This document shows, piece by piece, positions 14,188 through 25,668 of a stretch of DNA of 32,946 bases. The notes below the pieces were generated by a model. That model was not told where the DNA came from and ran no database searches. It worked only from the letters and a program-made list of their open reading frames with translations. A program made the position numbers and the translations under genes. Position 1 is the stretch's first letter, and each line of letters begins with the position of its first letter. Source of the stretch: Chitinophagales bacterium (GTDB lineage: Bacteria; Bacteroidota; Bacteroidia; Chitinophagales; Chitinophagaceae); NCBI GenBank assembly GCA_015655125.1, contig JAATFP010000091.1, forward strand, positions 1 to 32,946, read 5' to 3'.

Positions 14188-17100
14188 TTACTCCTCCTCA
14201 TCAAAGTTCATCGCTTCCTTCGTCGTCATCAGCAATTCATATTCTTCCTTGCTACCAACGATCATGTTTTCGAAGTCGCGGAGACCTGTACCTGCAGGGA
14301 TATGATGGCCGGTGATAACGTTCTCTTTCAAACCTAACATCGGATCTGTTTTACCCTGGATCGCTGCAGAAGACAATACTTTCGTAGTTTCCTGGAACGA
14401 TGCGGCTGAGATCCAGCTTTGCGTACCCAATGATGCTTTGGTAATACCCAGCAACAATGGTGAAGAGGTAGCCGGACTTGCATCACGGTACTCTACCAGT
14501 TTCTTATCAGCGCGGCGAAGGATAGAATTTTCTTCACGCACATCGCGCAGCGTAACAATCTGACCGGCACGGAGCGTAGTGCTTTCGCCTGCTTCGGTTA
14601 CAACCTTCTTATCGAAGATGTAATCGTTTTCAGCGTTGAAGTCGATTCTGTCTTCTGTATCTCCTTCGAGGAACTTGGTATCACCTGCATCTTCGATGGT
14701 TACTTTACGCATCATCTGACGCACGATCACTTCAATATGCTTGTCATTGATCTTCACACCTTGTAAACGATACACTTCCTGGATCTCATTCACAACGTAC
14801 TCCTGTACTGCAAACGGACCTTTGATAGAAAGAATATCGGCCGGCGCCGTTTGTCCGTCGGACAATGCAGCACCTGCTTTCACGAAGTCACCATCCTGCA
14901 CCAGGATCTGGCGGCTCAATGGAACAAGGTATTTACGAACAACACCATCTTTTGCTTCCACGATGATCTCGCGGTTACCACGTTTGATAGCGCCGAAGCT
15001 AACAACACCGTCAATTTCACAAACAACCGCAGGATTGCTCGGGTTACGTGCCTCGAACAATTCAGTTACACGAGGCAAACCACCCGTGATATCTTTCAGC
15101 TTGCTGAGGATACGTGGGATCTTCACGAGTACCTGACCGCTCTTCACGTCTTCACCTTCGTCTACCACGATATGTGAACCAACCGGTAAGTTGTACGTTT
15201 TCTTTTCCTTACCGTCTACAATGATTGCAGGCAGTTTGGTTTTATCTTTTGTTTCGATAACCACTTTTTCGCGGTGACCGGTTTGTTCATCCGCTTCATC
15301 ACGGTAAGTAACACCTTCGATCACAGCGTCGAATCCGATCTTACCATTCACTTCCGCAACGATTACGTTGTTGAACGGATCCCATGTACAGATCATATCG
15401 CCTTTCGCTACTTTCTGACCATCTTTTACGTGCAACACAGAACCGTAAGGAATGTGCATGCTGTTGAGCAAACGATCCGATTTAACGTCGATGTTCCTGA
15501 TCTCACCGGTACGACCGATTACCACCTGAACTTTTTTACCGTCGTTGTTTTCAGTAGCTACTGTACGCAAACCGTCGAACTGCAACGTACCGTCGAATTT
15601 AGCATACAAGGAGCTTTCAACAGATGTAGAGCCAGCCACACCACCCACGTGGAACGTACGAAGTGTCAACTGTGTACCCGGTTCACCGATAGACTGTGCA
15701 GCGATAATACCTACCGCATCACCACGCTGGGCAAGGATGCCCGAGGCAAGGTTTTTACCGTAACATTTTACACACACGCCACGCTTACTTTCGCAAGTGA
15801 GTACCGAACGGATCTCAACAGAGTCGATACCGATCTGGTCGATTTTCTTAGCTGTGTCCGAATCAATTTCTTCACCGGCTGCAATGATCAGCTCTTCTGT
15901 TACAGGATGGAACACATCATGCAAAGAGGTACGACCTTCAATCCTGTCGCTCAACGGTTCGATGATATCTTCATTGTCTTTCAATGCTGAAGTAGCAATA
16001 CCGCGAAGTGTTCCGCAATCTTCATCATTGATCACCACATCCTGCGCAACGTCTACCAGGCGACGGGTAAGGTAACCCGCATCCGCTGTTTTCAACGCCG
16101 TATCCGCAAGACCCTTACGGGCACCATGGGTAGAGATAAAGTATTCCAATACACTCAAACCGTCTTTGAAGTTTGCAAGGATCGGGTTCTCGATAATTTC
16201 AGATCCTGAAGATCCTGATTTACGTGGTTTCGCCATCAATCCTCTCATACCACCGAGCTGCTTGATCTGCTGTTTGGAACCACGCGCACCGGAATCCAAC
16301 ATCATGTATACAGAGTTGAAACCTTGTTTATCTGTTGCCAGATCGCGGATCAACGTTTCTGTAACTTTCGTATCCACACGGCTCCAGATATCGATGATCT
16401 GGTTGTAACGTTCGTTGTTTGTGATCAGACCGTTGTTGTAACTGTCCCAAACTTCAGTAACTTCTTCCTGGGCGTTTGCAACGAGTTCTTCTTTAATTTC
16501 CGGAATGATCAGATCATTGATGTTGAACGACAAACCACCACGGAACGCCATACGGTAGCCGAGTGTTTTAATATCATCCAAAAATTTAGCAGTGATGGGA
16601 ACGGATGTCCATTTGATGATATCACCGATAATTTCACGAAGATTCTTCTTCGTCAGCAATGCGTTGATAAAACCTACTTCTTTCGGTACATGCTGATTGA
16701 ACAACACACGACCAACAGTAGTTTCGATCAATTTATTGGTAAGCGTACCGTCGTTGTTGCGCCAGTTTGCTTTTACGCGAATGTTTGCATGAAGGTCGAT
16801 CGACTTTTCATTATAAGCAATGATCACTTCTTCCGCAGAGTAGAAGGCTTTGCCTTCGCCTTTCACGATATCATCACCGATGGTCTTTTTACCTTTTGTA
16901 ATGTAATAAAGACCGAGCACCATATCCTGCGAAGGCAGGGTGATTGGTGTACCGTTCTGCGGGTTGAGGATATTGTGCGAAGAAAGCATCAATAATTGCG
17001 CTTCCAGGATCGCAGCATTGCTCAACGGAACGTGAACCGCCATCTGATCACCATCGAAATCGGCGTTGAAGGCCGTTGTTACCAACGGATGCAACTGGAT

Positions 17101-18480
17101 CGCTTTACCTTCGATCAGTTTCGGTTGGAAAGCCTGGATTGACAGTCTGTGCAGGGTTGGGGCCCTGTTCAACATTACCGGGTGACCTTTCAATATATTT
17201 TCAAGAATGTCCCAGATGATCGCTTCTTTTTTATCAACAAGCTTACGGGCACTCTTTACAGTTTTTACAATACCGCGCTCAATGAGCTTGCGGATGATAA
17301 ACGGCTTGAACAATTCTGCCGCCATATCTTTTGGCAAACCACATTCGTGCATTTTCAATTCAGGACCTACCACGATAACCGAACGACCGGAATAGTCAAC
17401 ACGTTTACCCAGCAAGTTCTGACGGAAACGACCTTGTTTACCTTTCAACACATCGCTCAAAGATTTCAGTGCACGTCCACCTTCTGCTTTTACGGCATTT
17501 GATTTACGGCTGTTATCGAACAATGAATCGATAGCTTCCTGCAACATACGTTTTTCGTTACGCAGGATCACTTCGGGTGCTTTGATCTCCAACAGTCTTT
17601 TCAAACGGTTGTTGCGGATGATCACACGACGATAGAGATCGTTCAGATCCGAAGACGCGAAACGACCGCCATCCAATGGAACGAGCGGACGCAGTTCGGG
17701 TGGAATAACAGGAATGTATTGCATTACCATCCATTCAGGACGGTTGTTGATACGGGTATTTGCATCACGGAAACTTTCTACCACGCTCAAACGTTTCAAA
17801 GCGTCTGCTTTACGTTGCTGGGAAGTTTCGTTGGCAGCAGCATTACGCAGGTCGAAGCTCAACTGATCAAGGTCGAGTTTTTCGAGCATGGCGTGAACGG
17901 CTTCTGCGCCCATCTTTGCGACGAATTTTTCCGGATCTTCATCAGGAAGCATCTGGTTTTCTTTTGGCAAAGTATCCAAGATGTCCAGGTATTCTTCTTC
18001 TGTAAGAAGATCACCATAGTTCTGGCCCTTATCGGCACGGATACCCGGGTTGATCACCACGAAACGTTCGTAGTAAACGATGGTTTCTAATTTTTTAGAA
18101 CTCATCCCCAACAGGTAACCGATCTTGTTAGGCAATGATTTAAAGTACCAGATATGAACCACAGGCACCACCAGTTTGATGTGCCCCATACGCTCACGAC
18201 GTACTTTCTTTTCTGTAACCTCCACTCCGCAACGGTCACAAACGATGCCTTTATAACGGATACGCTTGTATTTTCCGCAGGCACATTCGTAGTCTTTTAC
18301 CGGGCCAAAGATGCGTTCGCAAAACAAACCATCGCGTTCAGGTTTATAAGTACGATAGTTGATCGTTTCCGGCTTCAGAACTTCACCATAGCTTTTTTCT
18401 AAAATTGTATCGGGCGAAGCCAGACCAATTGTAATCTGAGAAAACGTTGATTTCGGACGATTTTCTTTTTTGAATGCCAT
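14188..18480 (-). CDS. rpoC: DNA-directed RNA polymerase subunit beta'
   Basis: 1430 aa, full length for Bacteroidota. N-terminal zinc ribbon cysteines are C66, C68, C81 and C84 (ECACGK ... CDRCG). The catalytic magnesium site is NADFDGDQM (D474, D476, D478). The second zinc site is built from DEDCGTLRG and, further on, [11 protein letters not shown]. The bridge-helix and trigger-loop region ([16 protein letters not shown]) is intact. The start [24 protein letters not shown] agrees with the family. It lies 99 bp downstream of rpoB, with a perfect hairpin in the gap, and ends before a strong terminator. Plus-strand open frames longer than 200 codons inside it are codon-bias shadows. Confidence 0.99.
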   Translation of the reverse strand: MAFKKENRPKSTFSQITIGLASPDTILEKSYGEVLKPETINYRTYKPERDGLFCERIFGPVKDYECACGKYKRIRYKGIVCDRCGVEVTEKKVRRERMGHIKLVVPVVHIWYFKSLPNKIGYLLGMSSKKLETIVYYERFVVINPGIRADKGQNYGDLLTEEEYLDILDTLPKENQMLPDEDPEKFVAKMGAEAVHAMLEKLDLDQLSFDLRNAAANETSQQRKADALKRLSVVESFRDANTRINNRPEWMVMQYIPVIPPELRPLVPLDGGRFASSDLNDLYRRVIIRNNRLKRLLEIKAPEVILRNEKRMLQEAIDSLFDNSRKSNAVKAEGGRALKSLSDVLKGKQGRFRQNLLGKRVDYSGRSVIVVGPELKMHECGLPKDMAAELFKPFIIRKLIERGIVKTVKSARKLVDKKEAIIWDILENILKGHPVMLNRAPTLHRLSIQAFQPKLIEGKAIQLHPLVTTAFNADFDGDQMAVHVPLSNAAILEAQLLMLSSHNILNPQNGTPITLPSQDMVLGLYYITKGKKTIGDDIVKGEGKAFYSAEEVIIAYNEKSIDLHANIRVKANWRNNDGTLTNKLIETTVGRVLFNQHVPKEVGFINALLTKKNLREIIGDIIKWTSVPITAKFLDDIKTLGYRMAFRGGLSFNINDLIIPEIKEELVANAQEEVTEVWDSYNNGLITNNERYNQIIDIWSRVDTKVTETLIRDLATDKQGFNSVYMMLDSGARGSKQQIKQLGGMRGLMAKPRKSGSSGSEIIENPILANFKDGLSVLEYFISTHGARKGLADTALKTADAGYLTRRLVDVAQDVVINDEDCGTLRGIATSALKDNEDIIEPLSDRIEGRTSLHDVFHPVTEELIIAAGEEIDSDTAKKIDQIGIDSVEIRSVLTCESKRGVCVKCYGKNLASGILAQRGDAVGIIAAQSIGEPGTQLTLRTFHVGGVAGSTSVESSLYAKFDGTLQFDGLRTVATENNDGKKVQVVIGRTGEIRNIDVKSDRLLNSMHIPYGSVLHVKDGQKVAKGDMICTWDPFNNVIVAEVNGKIGFDAVIEGVTYRDEADEQTGHREKVVIETKDKTKLPAIIVDGKEKKTYNLPVGSHIVVDEGEDVKSGQVLVKIPRILSKLKDITGGLPRVTELFEARNPSNPAVVCEIDGVVSFGAIKRGNREIIVEAKDGVVRKYLVPLSRQILVQDGDFVKAGAALSDGQTAPADILSIKGPFAVQEYVVNEIQEVYRLQGVKINDKHIEVIVRQMMRKVTIEDAGDTKFLEGDTEDRIDFNAENDYIFDKKVVTEAGESTTLRAGQIVTLRDVREENSILRRADKKLVEYRDASPATSSPLLLGITKASLGTQSWISAASFQETTKVLSSAAIQGKTDPMLGLKENVITGHHIPAGTGLRDFENMIVGSKEEYELLMTTKEAMNFDEEE

Positions 18481-18528
18481 ATTGTAATTGATAATTTGTA
18501 ATGATTAATAAGCCAAAAGTGAAAAGTG

Positions 18529-18561
18529 AAAACCAAAAAGTGGCAAACACTTTTTGGTTTT
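18529..18561 (-). promoter_or_regulatory. Perfect hairpin between rpoB and rpoC
   Basis: AAAACCAAAAAGTG (18529-18542) is followed by 5 bases and its exact reverse complement (18548-18561). The stem is 14 bp and AT-rich, 18 bp after the rpoB stop. On the minus strand it is followed by CACTTTTCACTTTTGGC rather than a pure T run. It could be an RNase processing site, a partial attenuator that sets the rpoB to rpoC ratio, or an mRNA stabiliser. Confidence 0.7.
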
Positions 18562-18579
18562 GACCTTTAACTTATCACT

Positions 18580-21500
18580 TTAGTCGAACTTGAGATCCAG
18601 GCCCAGCCCTCTCAATTCGTGTACGAGTACATTGAATGATTCCGGAATACCGGCTCTTGGTATGTTGTCACCCTTCACGATCGCTTCGTATGTTTTCGCA
18701 CGGCCGATGATATCATCGGATTTGAGCGTCAACAATTCCTGCAAGATGTTGGATGCTCCATATGCTTCAAGGGCCCAAACTTCCATTTCACCAAAACGCT
18801 GACCACCGAACTGTGCCTTACCACCCAGCGGCTGCTGAGTAATGAGCGAGTATGGCCCGATAGAACGTGCGTGCATCTTATCATCCACCATATGGTGCAG
18901 CTTGATGATGTAAATGATACCCACGGTAGCTTTCTGATCGAAACGGTCACCGGTTTCACCATCATACAAATAAGTATGACCGAATTTAGGAAGACCTGCT
19001 TTTTCGATGTTCTCTGCGATCTCGTCTACAGAAGCACCGTCGAAGATTGGTGTTGCGAAGCGAACACCTAATTTTTCACCGGCCCAGCCCAACGCTGTTT
19101 CGTAGATCTGACCGAGGTTCATACGACTAGGTACGCCCAACGGATTCAATACGATATCCACCGGGGTTCCGTCTTCAAGGAACGGCATATCTTCCTGGCG
19201 AACGATCTTGGCAACAATACCTTTGTTACCATGACGACCCGCCATCTTATCACCTACTTTCAGCTTACGCTTAACAGCCATGTAAACTTTAGCGAGTTTC
19301 AATACACCTGCAGGCAACTCGTCACCGATCGAGATGTTGAATTTCTCTCTCTTGTAACGGCCCAGTTCTTCGTTGAACTTGATACTATAGTTGTGCAACA
19401 AAGTATTGATCAGGTCATCGATTTTAGCATCGCCGCTCCAACCTAATGGATTAACGTTTACGAAGTCGATGTTTGACAGGTTTTTCGCAGTGAATTTTAC
19501 ACCTTTACCGATAACTGCTTCTCCGAAATTATTGCTAACACCCTGGCTGGTCTTGTCTTTCAACAAGGTTTGTAGTTTGCTTTGCAACATTTCCATCAAG
19601 GCTGCTTCGTTATCTTCATGCGTTTTTTCGATCTTATCCAATTGCGCTTTTTCACGAACTTTTGCATTCTTATCTTTCTTCGCGCGTTGGAACAACTTCT
19701 TATCGATCACCACACCTTCCGTTCCGCTTGGTGCTTTCAAAGAAGCATCTTTTGCGTCACCAGCTTTGTCGCCAAAGATGGCGCGCAGCAGTTTTTCTTC
19801 CGGGGTAGGATCTGATTCACCTTTTGGAGTGATCTTACCGATAATAATATCGCCTTCTTTGATCGTAGCACCGATACGGATGATACCGTTCTGATCCAGG
19901 TCCTTCGTAGCTTCTTCAGATACGTTTGGAATATCCGGTGTCAGTTCTTCTTCACCCAGTTTTGTATCGCGAACTTCCGTTTCAAATTCACTGATGTGAA
20001 TAGAAGTGAACCAATCGTCTTTTACTACTTTTTCGGAGATCACGATCGCATCCTCGAAGTTGTACCCTTTCCATGGCATGAACGCCACTTTGAGGTTACG
20101 ACCCAGCGCAATTTCACCGCCGCGTGTAGCGTAACCTTCTGTAAGGAAGTCGCCTTCCTGTACTTTCTGGCCCTTTACTACTGCGGGACGAAGATTGATC
20201 GTTGTTTCCTGGTTGGTACGAACGAACTTGGTAATTTTATAAACAGTCAGGTCGTCTTCAAAGCTAACCAGCTGCTGTGTTTCATTGCGTTTATAACGCA
20301 CATGAATTTCTGTTGCGTCTACATATTCTACCACACCGTCGCCATCTGCATGGATCTGGATACGGGCATCACGGGCAGCTTTTGCTTCGAGACCGGTACC
20401 TACGATCGGAACTTCCGGACGTAACAATGGAACGGCCTGACGTTGCATGTTTGATCCCATCAAGGCACGGTTGGCATCATCATGTTCAAGGAACGGAATC
20501 AGGGAAGCGCTCAAACCCACAATCTGGTTCGGGGCAACGTCCATGTATTCTACTTCGTTTTTCGGAAGGATCGGGAAGTCACCTGTCTGGCGTGACTTGA
20601 TCATATCTTCCACGAAGTGACCTTTTTCATCGATATCGATATTCGCCTGCGCGATCTTTGCGGTATCTTCTTCTTCAGCAGAAAGGAAAGTGATCTTCTT
20701 CATGTCCACTTTACCATCTGTCACCTTACGGTAAGGTGTTTCGATAAAGCCCATGTCATTGATCTTCGCGTGTACGCAAAGCGTAGAGATGAGACCAATG
20801 TTCGGACCTTCCGGTGTTTCGATCGTACAAAGACGGCCGTAGTGAGAATAGTGAACGTCACGTACCTCGAAACCAGCTCTTTCACGACTCAAACCGCCGG
20901 GCCCGAGTGCGGAGATACGACGCTTGTGCGTGATCTCACTCAAAGGATTGGTTTGATCGAGGAACTGCGACAATTGAGAAGTACCGAAGAAAGAGTTGAT
21001 CACGGAAGACAATGTTCTTGCGTTGATCAGATCCACCGGGGTAAATACCTCGTTGTCACGAACGTTCATTCTTTCGCGGATGGTACGTGCCATACGGGCC
21101 AAACCAACACCGAACTGAGCATACAACTGTTCGCCTACGGTACGTACGCGACGGTTGCTCAGGTGATCGATATCATCCACCTCGCTCTTACCGTTGGTAA
21201 GTTGTACGAGTGTTTTGATGATGGCGATGATATCGTCTTTTGTCAATACTTTTTTCTCGATAGGGAAGTTTAAGCCCAGGCGACGGTTGATCTTATAACG
21301 ACCAACTTCACCGAGATCATAACGTTTATCGGAGAAGAATAATTTATCGATGATACCACGTGCAGTTTCATCATCCGGCGCATCGGCACCACGCAATTGC
21401 TTGTAGATGTGCTGAACGGCTTCGAGTTCACTGTTAGAAGTATCTTTATTCAATGTGTTGTAGATGATCGCGTAATCGCCGCTCACTTCTTCTTTCTGTA

Positions 21501-22389
21501 CGAAAACGGATTTCACTTCCATTTCGAGAATCATGGCAATGTTAGAATCGTCGAGTACCACGTCTCTTTCGAGGATGATCTCGTTGCGTTCGATAGACAC
21601 TACTTCACCGGTATCTTCATCCACAAAATCTTCCACCCAGGTACGAAGTACGCGGGCAGCGAGGCGTTTGCCGATGTGTTTTTCCAATGATTTGCGATCA
21701 GCTTTTACTTCATCCGCCATGCCAAACAGTTCAAGAATATCTTTATCTGTTTCGAAGCCGATAGAACGCAATAAGGTAGTTACCGGGAACTTCTTTTTAC
21801 GATCGATATAAGCAAACATTACGTTGTTGATATCGGTAGCAAATTCCATCCATGCGCCTTTGAAAGGGATAACCCTCGCAGAGTAGATCTTGGTACCATT
21901 CGGGTGAATGGACTGGCCAAAGAACACGCCTGGTGAACGGTGAAGCTGGCTCACTACCACCCTTTCGGCACCATTGATCACGAATGTACCGCGTGGTGTC
22001 ATGTAAGGGATGTTTCCAAGGAACACATCCTGAACGATTGTCTGAAAATCTACGTGTTCCTCATCGTTACAGCTCAATCGGAGCTTGGCTTTCAGGGGAA
22101 CGGCGTAAGTAAGTCCGCGCTCGATACACTCATCGATAGAGTAACGCGGCGGGTCAACGAAATAGTCTAAGAATTCCAGTACGAAGATGTTTCGCGTGTC
22201 GGTAATAGGAAAATTTTCCTTGAACACACGGAACAGTCCTTCCACGTTCCTTTTATCAGGAGTGGTTTCCAACTGAAAAAAATCTTTAAACGACTGAATC
22301 TGGATTCCGAGCAAGTCGGGAGTTTCCGCCAGGAGTTCAACTTTTCCGAAATTGATACGCTGTGCGGCCTGTGTTTTTGTTGCAGACAT
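18580..22389 (-). CDS. rpoB: DNA-directed RNA polymerase subunit beta
   Basis: 1269 aa, the usual length in the phylum. The rifampicin-binding region [19 protein letters not shown] (about 467-485), followed by [20 protein letters not shown], is standard and shows no obvious resistance change. Near the C-terminus, [21 protein letters not shown] is the conserved active-centre segment, and the end carries the clamp motif [24 protein letters not shown]. It is not preceded directly by rplL. A Crp/Fnr gene and an M13 peptidase gene lie between, and a promoter motif is found in the 336-bp gap upstream. Confidence 0.99.
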   Translation of the reverse strand: MSATKTQAAQRINFGKVELLAETPDLLGIQIQSFKDFFQLETTPDKRNVEGLFRVFKENFPITDTRNIFVLEFLDYFVDPPRYSIDECIERGLTYAVPLKAKLRLSCNDEEHVDFQTIVQDVFLGNIPYMTPRGTFVINGAERVVVSQLHRSPGVFFGQSIHPNGTKIYSARVIPFKGAWMEFATDINNVMFAYIDRKKKFPVTTLLRSIGFETDKDILELFGMADEVKADRKSLEKHIGKRLAARVLRTWVEDFVDEDTGEVVSIERNEIILERDVVLDDSNIAMILEMEVKSVFVQKEEVSGDYAIIYNTLNKDTSNSELEAVQHIYKQLRGADAPDDETARGIIDKLFFSDKRYDLGEVGRYKINRRLGLNFPIEKKVLTKDDIIAIIKTLVQLTNGKSEVDDIDHLSNRRVRTVGEQLYAQFGVGLARMARTIRERMNVRDNEVFTPVDLINARTLSSVINSFFGTSQLSQFLDQTNPLSEITHKRRISALGPGGLSRERAGFEVRDVHYSHYGRLCTIETPEGPNIGLISTLCVHAKINDMGFIETPYRKVTDGKVDMKKITFLSAEEEDTAKIAQANIDIDEKGHFVEDMIKSRQTGDFPILPKNEVEYMDVAPNQIVGLSASLIPFLEHDDANRALMGSNMQRQAVPLLRPEVPIVGTGLEAKAARDARIQIHADGDGVVEYVDATEIHVRYKRNETQQLVSFEDDLTVYKITKFVRTNQETTINLRPAVVKGQKVQEGDFLTEGYATRGGEIALGRNLKVAFMPWKGYNFEDAIVISEKVVKDDWFTSIHISEFETEVRDTKLGEEELTPDIPNVSEEATKDLDQNGIIRIGATIKEGDIIIGKITPKGESDPTPEEKLLRAIFGDKAGDAKDASLKAPSGTEGVVIDKKLFQRAKKDKNAKVREKAQLDKIEKTHEDNEAALMEMLQSKLQTLLKDKTSQGVSNNFGEAVIGKGVKFTAKNLSNIDFVNVNPLGWSGDAKIDDLINTLLHNYSIKFNEELGRYKREKFNISIGDELPAGVLKLAKVYMAVKRKLKVGDKMAGRHGNKGIVAKIVRQEDMPFLEDGTPVDIVLNPLGVPSRMNLGQIYETALGWAGEKLGVRFATPIFDGASVDEIAENIEKAGLPKFGHTYLYDGETGDRFDQKATVGIIYIIKLHHMVDDKMHARSIGPYSLITQQPLGGKAQFGGQRFGEMEVWALEAYGASNILQELLTLKSDDIIGRAKTYEAIVKGDNIPRAGIPESFNVLVHELRGLGLDLKFD

Positions 22390-22481
22390 ATTGTAATTAA
22401 AACGTTTTAGTGTGCAGAAGATCCTTTTTTGTTCCGGGATTTGTTTACAACTAGTGCCACTAACCCGAAATTAAAGGAGGG

Positions 22482-22489
22482 CAAAGGTA
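22482..22489 (-). promoter_or_regulatory. Candidate rpoBC promoter (-7 element)
   Basis: On the minus strand the gap upstream of rpoB holds TACCTTTG, an exact TAnnTTTG, 92 bases before the start codon. A TTTG lies 24 bases further upstream, slightly longer than the usual spacing. Because a terminator follows rplL and another follows the Crp/Fnr gene, rpoBC needs its own promoter, which makes this match more credible. Confidence 0.6.
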
Positions 22490-22571
22490 GGTATTTATTT
22501 TGGATAATACGGCCAAATTTTTTATATAAGGACGGTTTTGGTGCCATTTTTGTGAAAAGCGGCAATTTTTC

Positions 22572-22633
22572 GGTTTAGGGTTTAGAGATTAGCGATGGTT
22601 TAGGCGTTTAGCGGCCTTCCGCCTGTTAGGCCG
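22572..22633. repeat. GTTTAG-rich palindromic repeat, copy A
   Basis: The stretch contains several GGTTTAG or GTTTAG words, then GCGGCCTTCCGCCTGTTAGG, in which CGGCC and GGCCG can pair. The same phrase recurs with small changes on the far side of the two inserted genes (25669-25812). It lies in the 336-bp gap 22390-22725 between rpoB and the Crp/Fnr gene, which otherwise holds only the promoter and terminator listed. Confidence 0.65.
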
Positions 22634-22701
22634 GTTTCGGATGGCGGGTGACGAGTTGGGGTTGTGGTGAACGTTAGAGACTTCTGTTCGTAAACAATTA
22701 A

Positions 22702-22728
22702 AAAAACGCAACCCGTCACCGGGCTTCA
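22702..22728 (-). terminator. Terminator of the Crp/Fnr gene
   Basis: On the minus strand, directly after the stop, AAGCCCG-GTGA-CGGGTT forms a short stem followed within 4 bases by seven T residues. It isolates the regulator from rpoB downstream. Confidence 0.7.
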
Positions 22729-23370
22729 CTTAAACCTTATCTCATTCCTGATCCTGCTCAGCGTTTCGGGCTTGATGCCAAGGTAAGAAGCCTGGTATTT
22801 AAGCGGAAAGCGGTTGGCTACCTGCGGCATTTTCTCCTGTAAGTAGTCAAATTTGGTTTTGGCATCTTCTTTCATCACCATAGAAAAAGCCTGTTGAAAC
22901 TTTAAATACATGGCCATGGCACGGGAAATGGCCAGGGCTATCTCGCTACTTTCCACCTGCACCCTTTCAAAATCTTCCCAACTCAGTTCGAGCATGATCG
23001 AATCTTCGGTGGTCATCAGGGTAACGTCCGGAACGCCGCCGTTGAGGAGCCCGGCCACGTGAGTGTTGATGGTACCTTCGGTATTAAGCAACTGCGTTTG
23101 TTCTTCGTCGCCTTCCTCGCGAAATGTTCGTGTGGCACCATCTGCGATAAAAAAGAATTTATTAGCAATCACATCTTTCGAAGAAAGCACCGTATTCTTT
23201 TTATAATGATTGTAATGAAAATATTTCTCCACGTTGTGAAACTCATTGATATTCTTTACACCAAGAAATTTAAGAAAATCGATAAAACAGCTATAGGCAT
23301 AAGCCCGTTTGTTGGGTTTTAGGGCGAGTGTTTCGTCCGAAAGCGGGTATTCCTGGTAGAAAAAATTCAT
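22726..23370 (-). CDS. Crp/Fnr-family transcriptional regulator
   Basis: 214 aa. A cyclic-nucleotide-binding-like beta-barrel (about 45-130: FHYNHYKKNTVLSSKDVIANKFFFIADGATRTF ... TQLLNTEGTINTHV) is followed by the long dimer helix. A compact C-terminal helix-turn-helix then reads FPLKYQASYLGIKPETLSRIR. The cAMP phosphate-binding cassette is not conserved, and there is no N-terminal cysteine cluster for an iron-sulphur centre, so the effector is unknown. The recognition helix has E-T-L-S-R, the E-x-x-S-R arrangement that lets FNR read TTGAT. A perfect FNR-type dyad lies in this gene's own promoter. Usual relatives in Bacteroidota are about 190 aa; this one has some 20 extra N-terminal residues. 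It sits between the M13 gene and rpoB, with its own promoter and terminator. Confidence 0.9.
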   Translation of the reverse strand: MNFFYQEYPLSDETLALKPNKRAYAYSCFIDFLKFLGVKNINEFHNVEKYFHYNHYKKNTVLSSKDVIANKFFFIADGATRTFREEGDEEQTQLLNTEGTINTHVAGLLNGGVPDVTLMTTEDSIMLELSWEDFERVQVESSEIALAISRAMAMYLKFQQAFSMVMKEDAKTKFDYLQEKMPQVANRFPLKYQASYLGIKPETLSRIRNEIRFK

Positions 23371-23413
23371 ACGTGAAAAGTTAAGCAGGATTAAATCGAT
23401 TACCGGTACGCTA

Positions 23414-23444
23414 CAAATTTAATACAAACTTGATATATATCAAG
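23414..23444 (-). promoter_or_regulatory. Promoter with perfect FNR-type dyad
   Basis: On the minus strand CTTG (23444-23441 region), a 19-base spacer and TAAATTTG (23421-23414) form a good Bacteroidota promoter, 43 bases upstream of the Crp/Fnr start. Overlapping its -33 element is CTTGATATATATCAAG (23429-23444), a perfect 16-bp palindrome that contains TTGAT-N4-ATCAA, the FNR consensus. Its position over the -33 and spacer region suggests autorepression. Confidence 0.75.
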
Positions 23445-23490
23445 ATTAATTACGAATTATAAATTGCGGATTACGAGCCGCTCTCAAGAT

Positions 23491-23519
23491 AAAGCGCCCG
23501 GTATTTTGCCAGGCGCTTT
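23491..23519 (-). terminator. Terminator of the M13 peptidase gene
   Basis: AAAGCGCC (23491-23498) and GGCGCTTT (23512-23519) pair perfectly, with further G-G/C-C pairing inside. It lies 31 bp past the stop of the minus-strand peptidase gene and just upstream of the regulator promoter, so the two genes are separate units. Confidence 0.8.
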
Positions 23520-23550
23520 CAGGTTTAAGAAATTCGTCATTTATGATTGA

Positions 23551-25593
23551 TTACCAGATCTTTGCGCGATCCTCTGGTTTGATGTACAGTTTGTCGCCTT
23601 CCTTAATATTAAATGCATTGTAAAAAGGATCGAAATTGGCGGCCGGCCCGTTTACACGGTACATTTCCGGTGAATGGGGATCGGTATTGATACGTGCGCG
23701 CATGGTTTCATCGCGGCTCTTGAGACGCCAAACCTGGGCGTAGCCAAGAAAAAAGCGCTGGTCGGGGGTAAAGCCGTCGGTCTTTACAGTGTCTTGTCCC
23801 TGTTTTGTCATCTTGAAGGCGTCGTATGCAATGGCCAGGCCACCGATATCGGCAAGGTTTTCACCTAAAGTGAGTTCTCCGTTCACATGCAATGAATCAA
23901 GAATAGTATATGCACCATATTGTTTTACCACGCCGCCGGTCTTTGCTTTGAATTTATCATTGTCGCTGGTCGTCCACCAGTTTCGCATATTTCCTTTGTC
24001 ATCATATTGCGCGCCCTGATCATCAAAGCCGTGCGTCATTTCATGCCCGATCACCATGCCGATGGCGCCATAGTTGATGGCATCATCTGCATTTACATCA
24101 AAAAAAGGAAATTGTAAAATTCCAGCAGGGAAAACAATCTCATTATTGGTTGGATTGTAATAAGCGTTGATTGTTGGTGTAGTCAACCCCCATTCTGTTT
24201 TATCAACCGGCTTGCCTATTTTGGCAATCTCTTCTTTTTTACTGTGAGCCGCTACACTTTGTACGTTTGCAAAAAAGTTGGTCCGGTCGATCGTTACATC
24301 GTCATAGGTTTTCCATTTGGTTGGATATCCAATCTTTTTAAGGAAAGCATTCAGCTTTACGGTTGCGCGTTGTTTTGTACTGTCACTCATCCAGTCCAGT
24401 TTTTCGATCCTTGCTTCGAAAGCTTTCTGGAGATTGTTCACCAATTCATCGATGCGTGATTTTGCCGCTTCTGTAAAATATTTTTTTACGTACAATTGAC
24501 CAAGCAGGTCACCCAACCCTTCGTCTACCCTGTTCACCATTTTCTTCCAGCGATCGCTGTCTTTCTTTTGCCCGCTGAATGTTTTGCTGAAAGCAAAACG
24601 GGCGTCGGAAAAATCTTTACTGAGTGCGCCGGCATTACTGGCAATGTAATCAAATTTAAGTTTTATTTTCCAGGTATCGATGGGTTGGCTTGCGAGTAAT
24701 TTACTCAACGCGATGTAATAATCCGGTTGCCCCATATTGATGCTGTCTGGCTGCACCTTCATTTTTGCAAAGAAGCTTGTCCATGCAATGTTTGGCGATT
24801 GCTTTTCGATATCTGCCACGGCAAATTTGTTGTAGTTCTTCTGGGGGTCGCGTAGTTCTACCGGTGTGCGGTGAGATTTGGCGATCTCTGTTTCTAGGGC
24901 CATCACCACTGCTGCATTTTTAGCAGCAGTTGAAGTATCGGTTCCGGTGAGAGCAAACATTTTGGAAATGTATGCAGTTAGTGCCGTACGTGCAGCTTTG
25001 GTAGCGCTGTCGGTTCGTGTGTAATATCCTTTTTCGGGGAGCGATAGTCCCGACTGTAAAAAAGAGACAATGTTCTGTGTGCTGTTTTTTTCATCAGCAT
25101 CTACATAATAGCTGAGTAAAAAGGTTTCGCCTTCAACATTTGATTCGGCCACGAAGCTCATCAGTTCTTTATAATCTTTTATTGCGTCGATTTTTGCAAG
25201 CGTCGGTTTTAAAGGAGTTGCGCCGAGTTTGTCGATGGCAACGGTGTCCATTCCGCTTGCGTAATAATCACCGAGTTTTTGTTCGGCGGTTCCTTTGGCT
25301 GCTTTGCTTTTTTCTGCATCTTCGAGCAAACCGCGCAATCTTTTAAGGTTACCCTGAACGAGATCATAAAAACTTCCGAGACCACTTTGGTCATCCGGAA
25401 TAACACTGTTCTTCAACCATGCGCCATTGGCATAAAGGAAAAAATTGTCGCCGGGCTTTACGGAAGAATCCATGCCGCTTCTATCGAAGAAGCTGATGCG
25501 GGTTTCTGTTTCTTCTGTTTTTTTTGCGTCTTTACAGGAAGCAAAGCAGAACATGCAAACGGCCGCGGCAATCGAAAGATATTTCATAAACAA
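23551..25593 (-). CDS. pepO: M13-family zinc metallopeptidase, lipoprotein (PepO/neprilysin-like)
   Basis: 680 aa. The N-terminus MFMKYLSIAAAVCMFCFASC is a lipoprotein signal with lipobox FASC (lipidation at C20), so the enzyme is probably anchored in the envelope facing the periplasm or outside. The M13 N-terminal domain starts at DSSVKPGDNFFLYANGAWL. The catalytic domain shows NAYYNPTNNEIVFPAGILQ (about 476-494), the zinc motif HEMTH (H517, E518, H521), the third ligand E578 in GENLADIGG and D582. The end INTDPHSPEMYRVNGP and the final W match the family, so it is full length. It cleaves peptides of limited size. It stands between rplL and the Crp/Fnr gene, an unusual location, and has its own terminator. 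Confidence 0.95.
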   Translation of the reverse strand: MFMKYLSIAAAVCMFCFASCKDAKKTEETETRISFFDRSGMDSSVKPGDNFFLYANGAWLKNSVIPDDQSGLGSFYDLVQGNLKRLRGLLEDAEKSKAAKGTAEQKLGDYYASGMDTVAIDKLGATPLKPTLAKIDAIKDYKELMSFVAESNVEGETFLLSYYVDADEKNSTQNIVSFLQSGLSLPEKGYYTRTDSATKAARTALTAYISKMFALTGTDTSTAAKNAAVVMALETEIAKSHRTPVELRDPQKNYNKFAVADIEKQSPNIAWTSFFAKMKVQPDSINMGQPDYYIALSKLLASQPIDTWKIKLKFDYIASNAGALSKDFSDARFAFSKTFSGQKKDSDRWKKMVNRVDEGLGDLLGQLYVKKYFTEAAKSRIDELVNNLQKAFEARIEKLDWMSDSTKQRATVKLNAFLKKIGYPTKWKTYDDVTIDRTNFFANVQSVAAHSKKEEIAKIGKPVDKTEWGLTTPTINAYYNPTNNEIVFPAGILQFPFFDVNADDAINYGAIGMVIGHEMTHGFDDQGAQYDDKGNMRNWWTTSDNDKFKAKTGGVVKQYGAYTILDSLHVNGELTLGENLADIGGLAIAYDAFKMTKQGQDTVKTDGFTPDQRFFLGYAQVWRLKSRDETMRARINTDPHSPEMYRVNGPAANFDPFYNAFNIKEGDKLYIKPEDRAKIW

Positions 25594-25668
25594 TAATTGT
25601 TTGGTTATTTGAATCTGTAAATGTGAGGAAAATAATTGTGGCGAAGAAAAGATATTACATGAAAGGCT

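Noticed and set aside
14312..22170. Many plus-strand open frames, some over 200 codons, opposite rpoC and rpoB
   Set aside because: They mirror the codon periodicity of highly expressed genes, lack domains and starts with context, and overlap one another in several frames.
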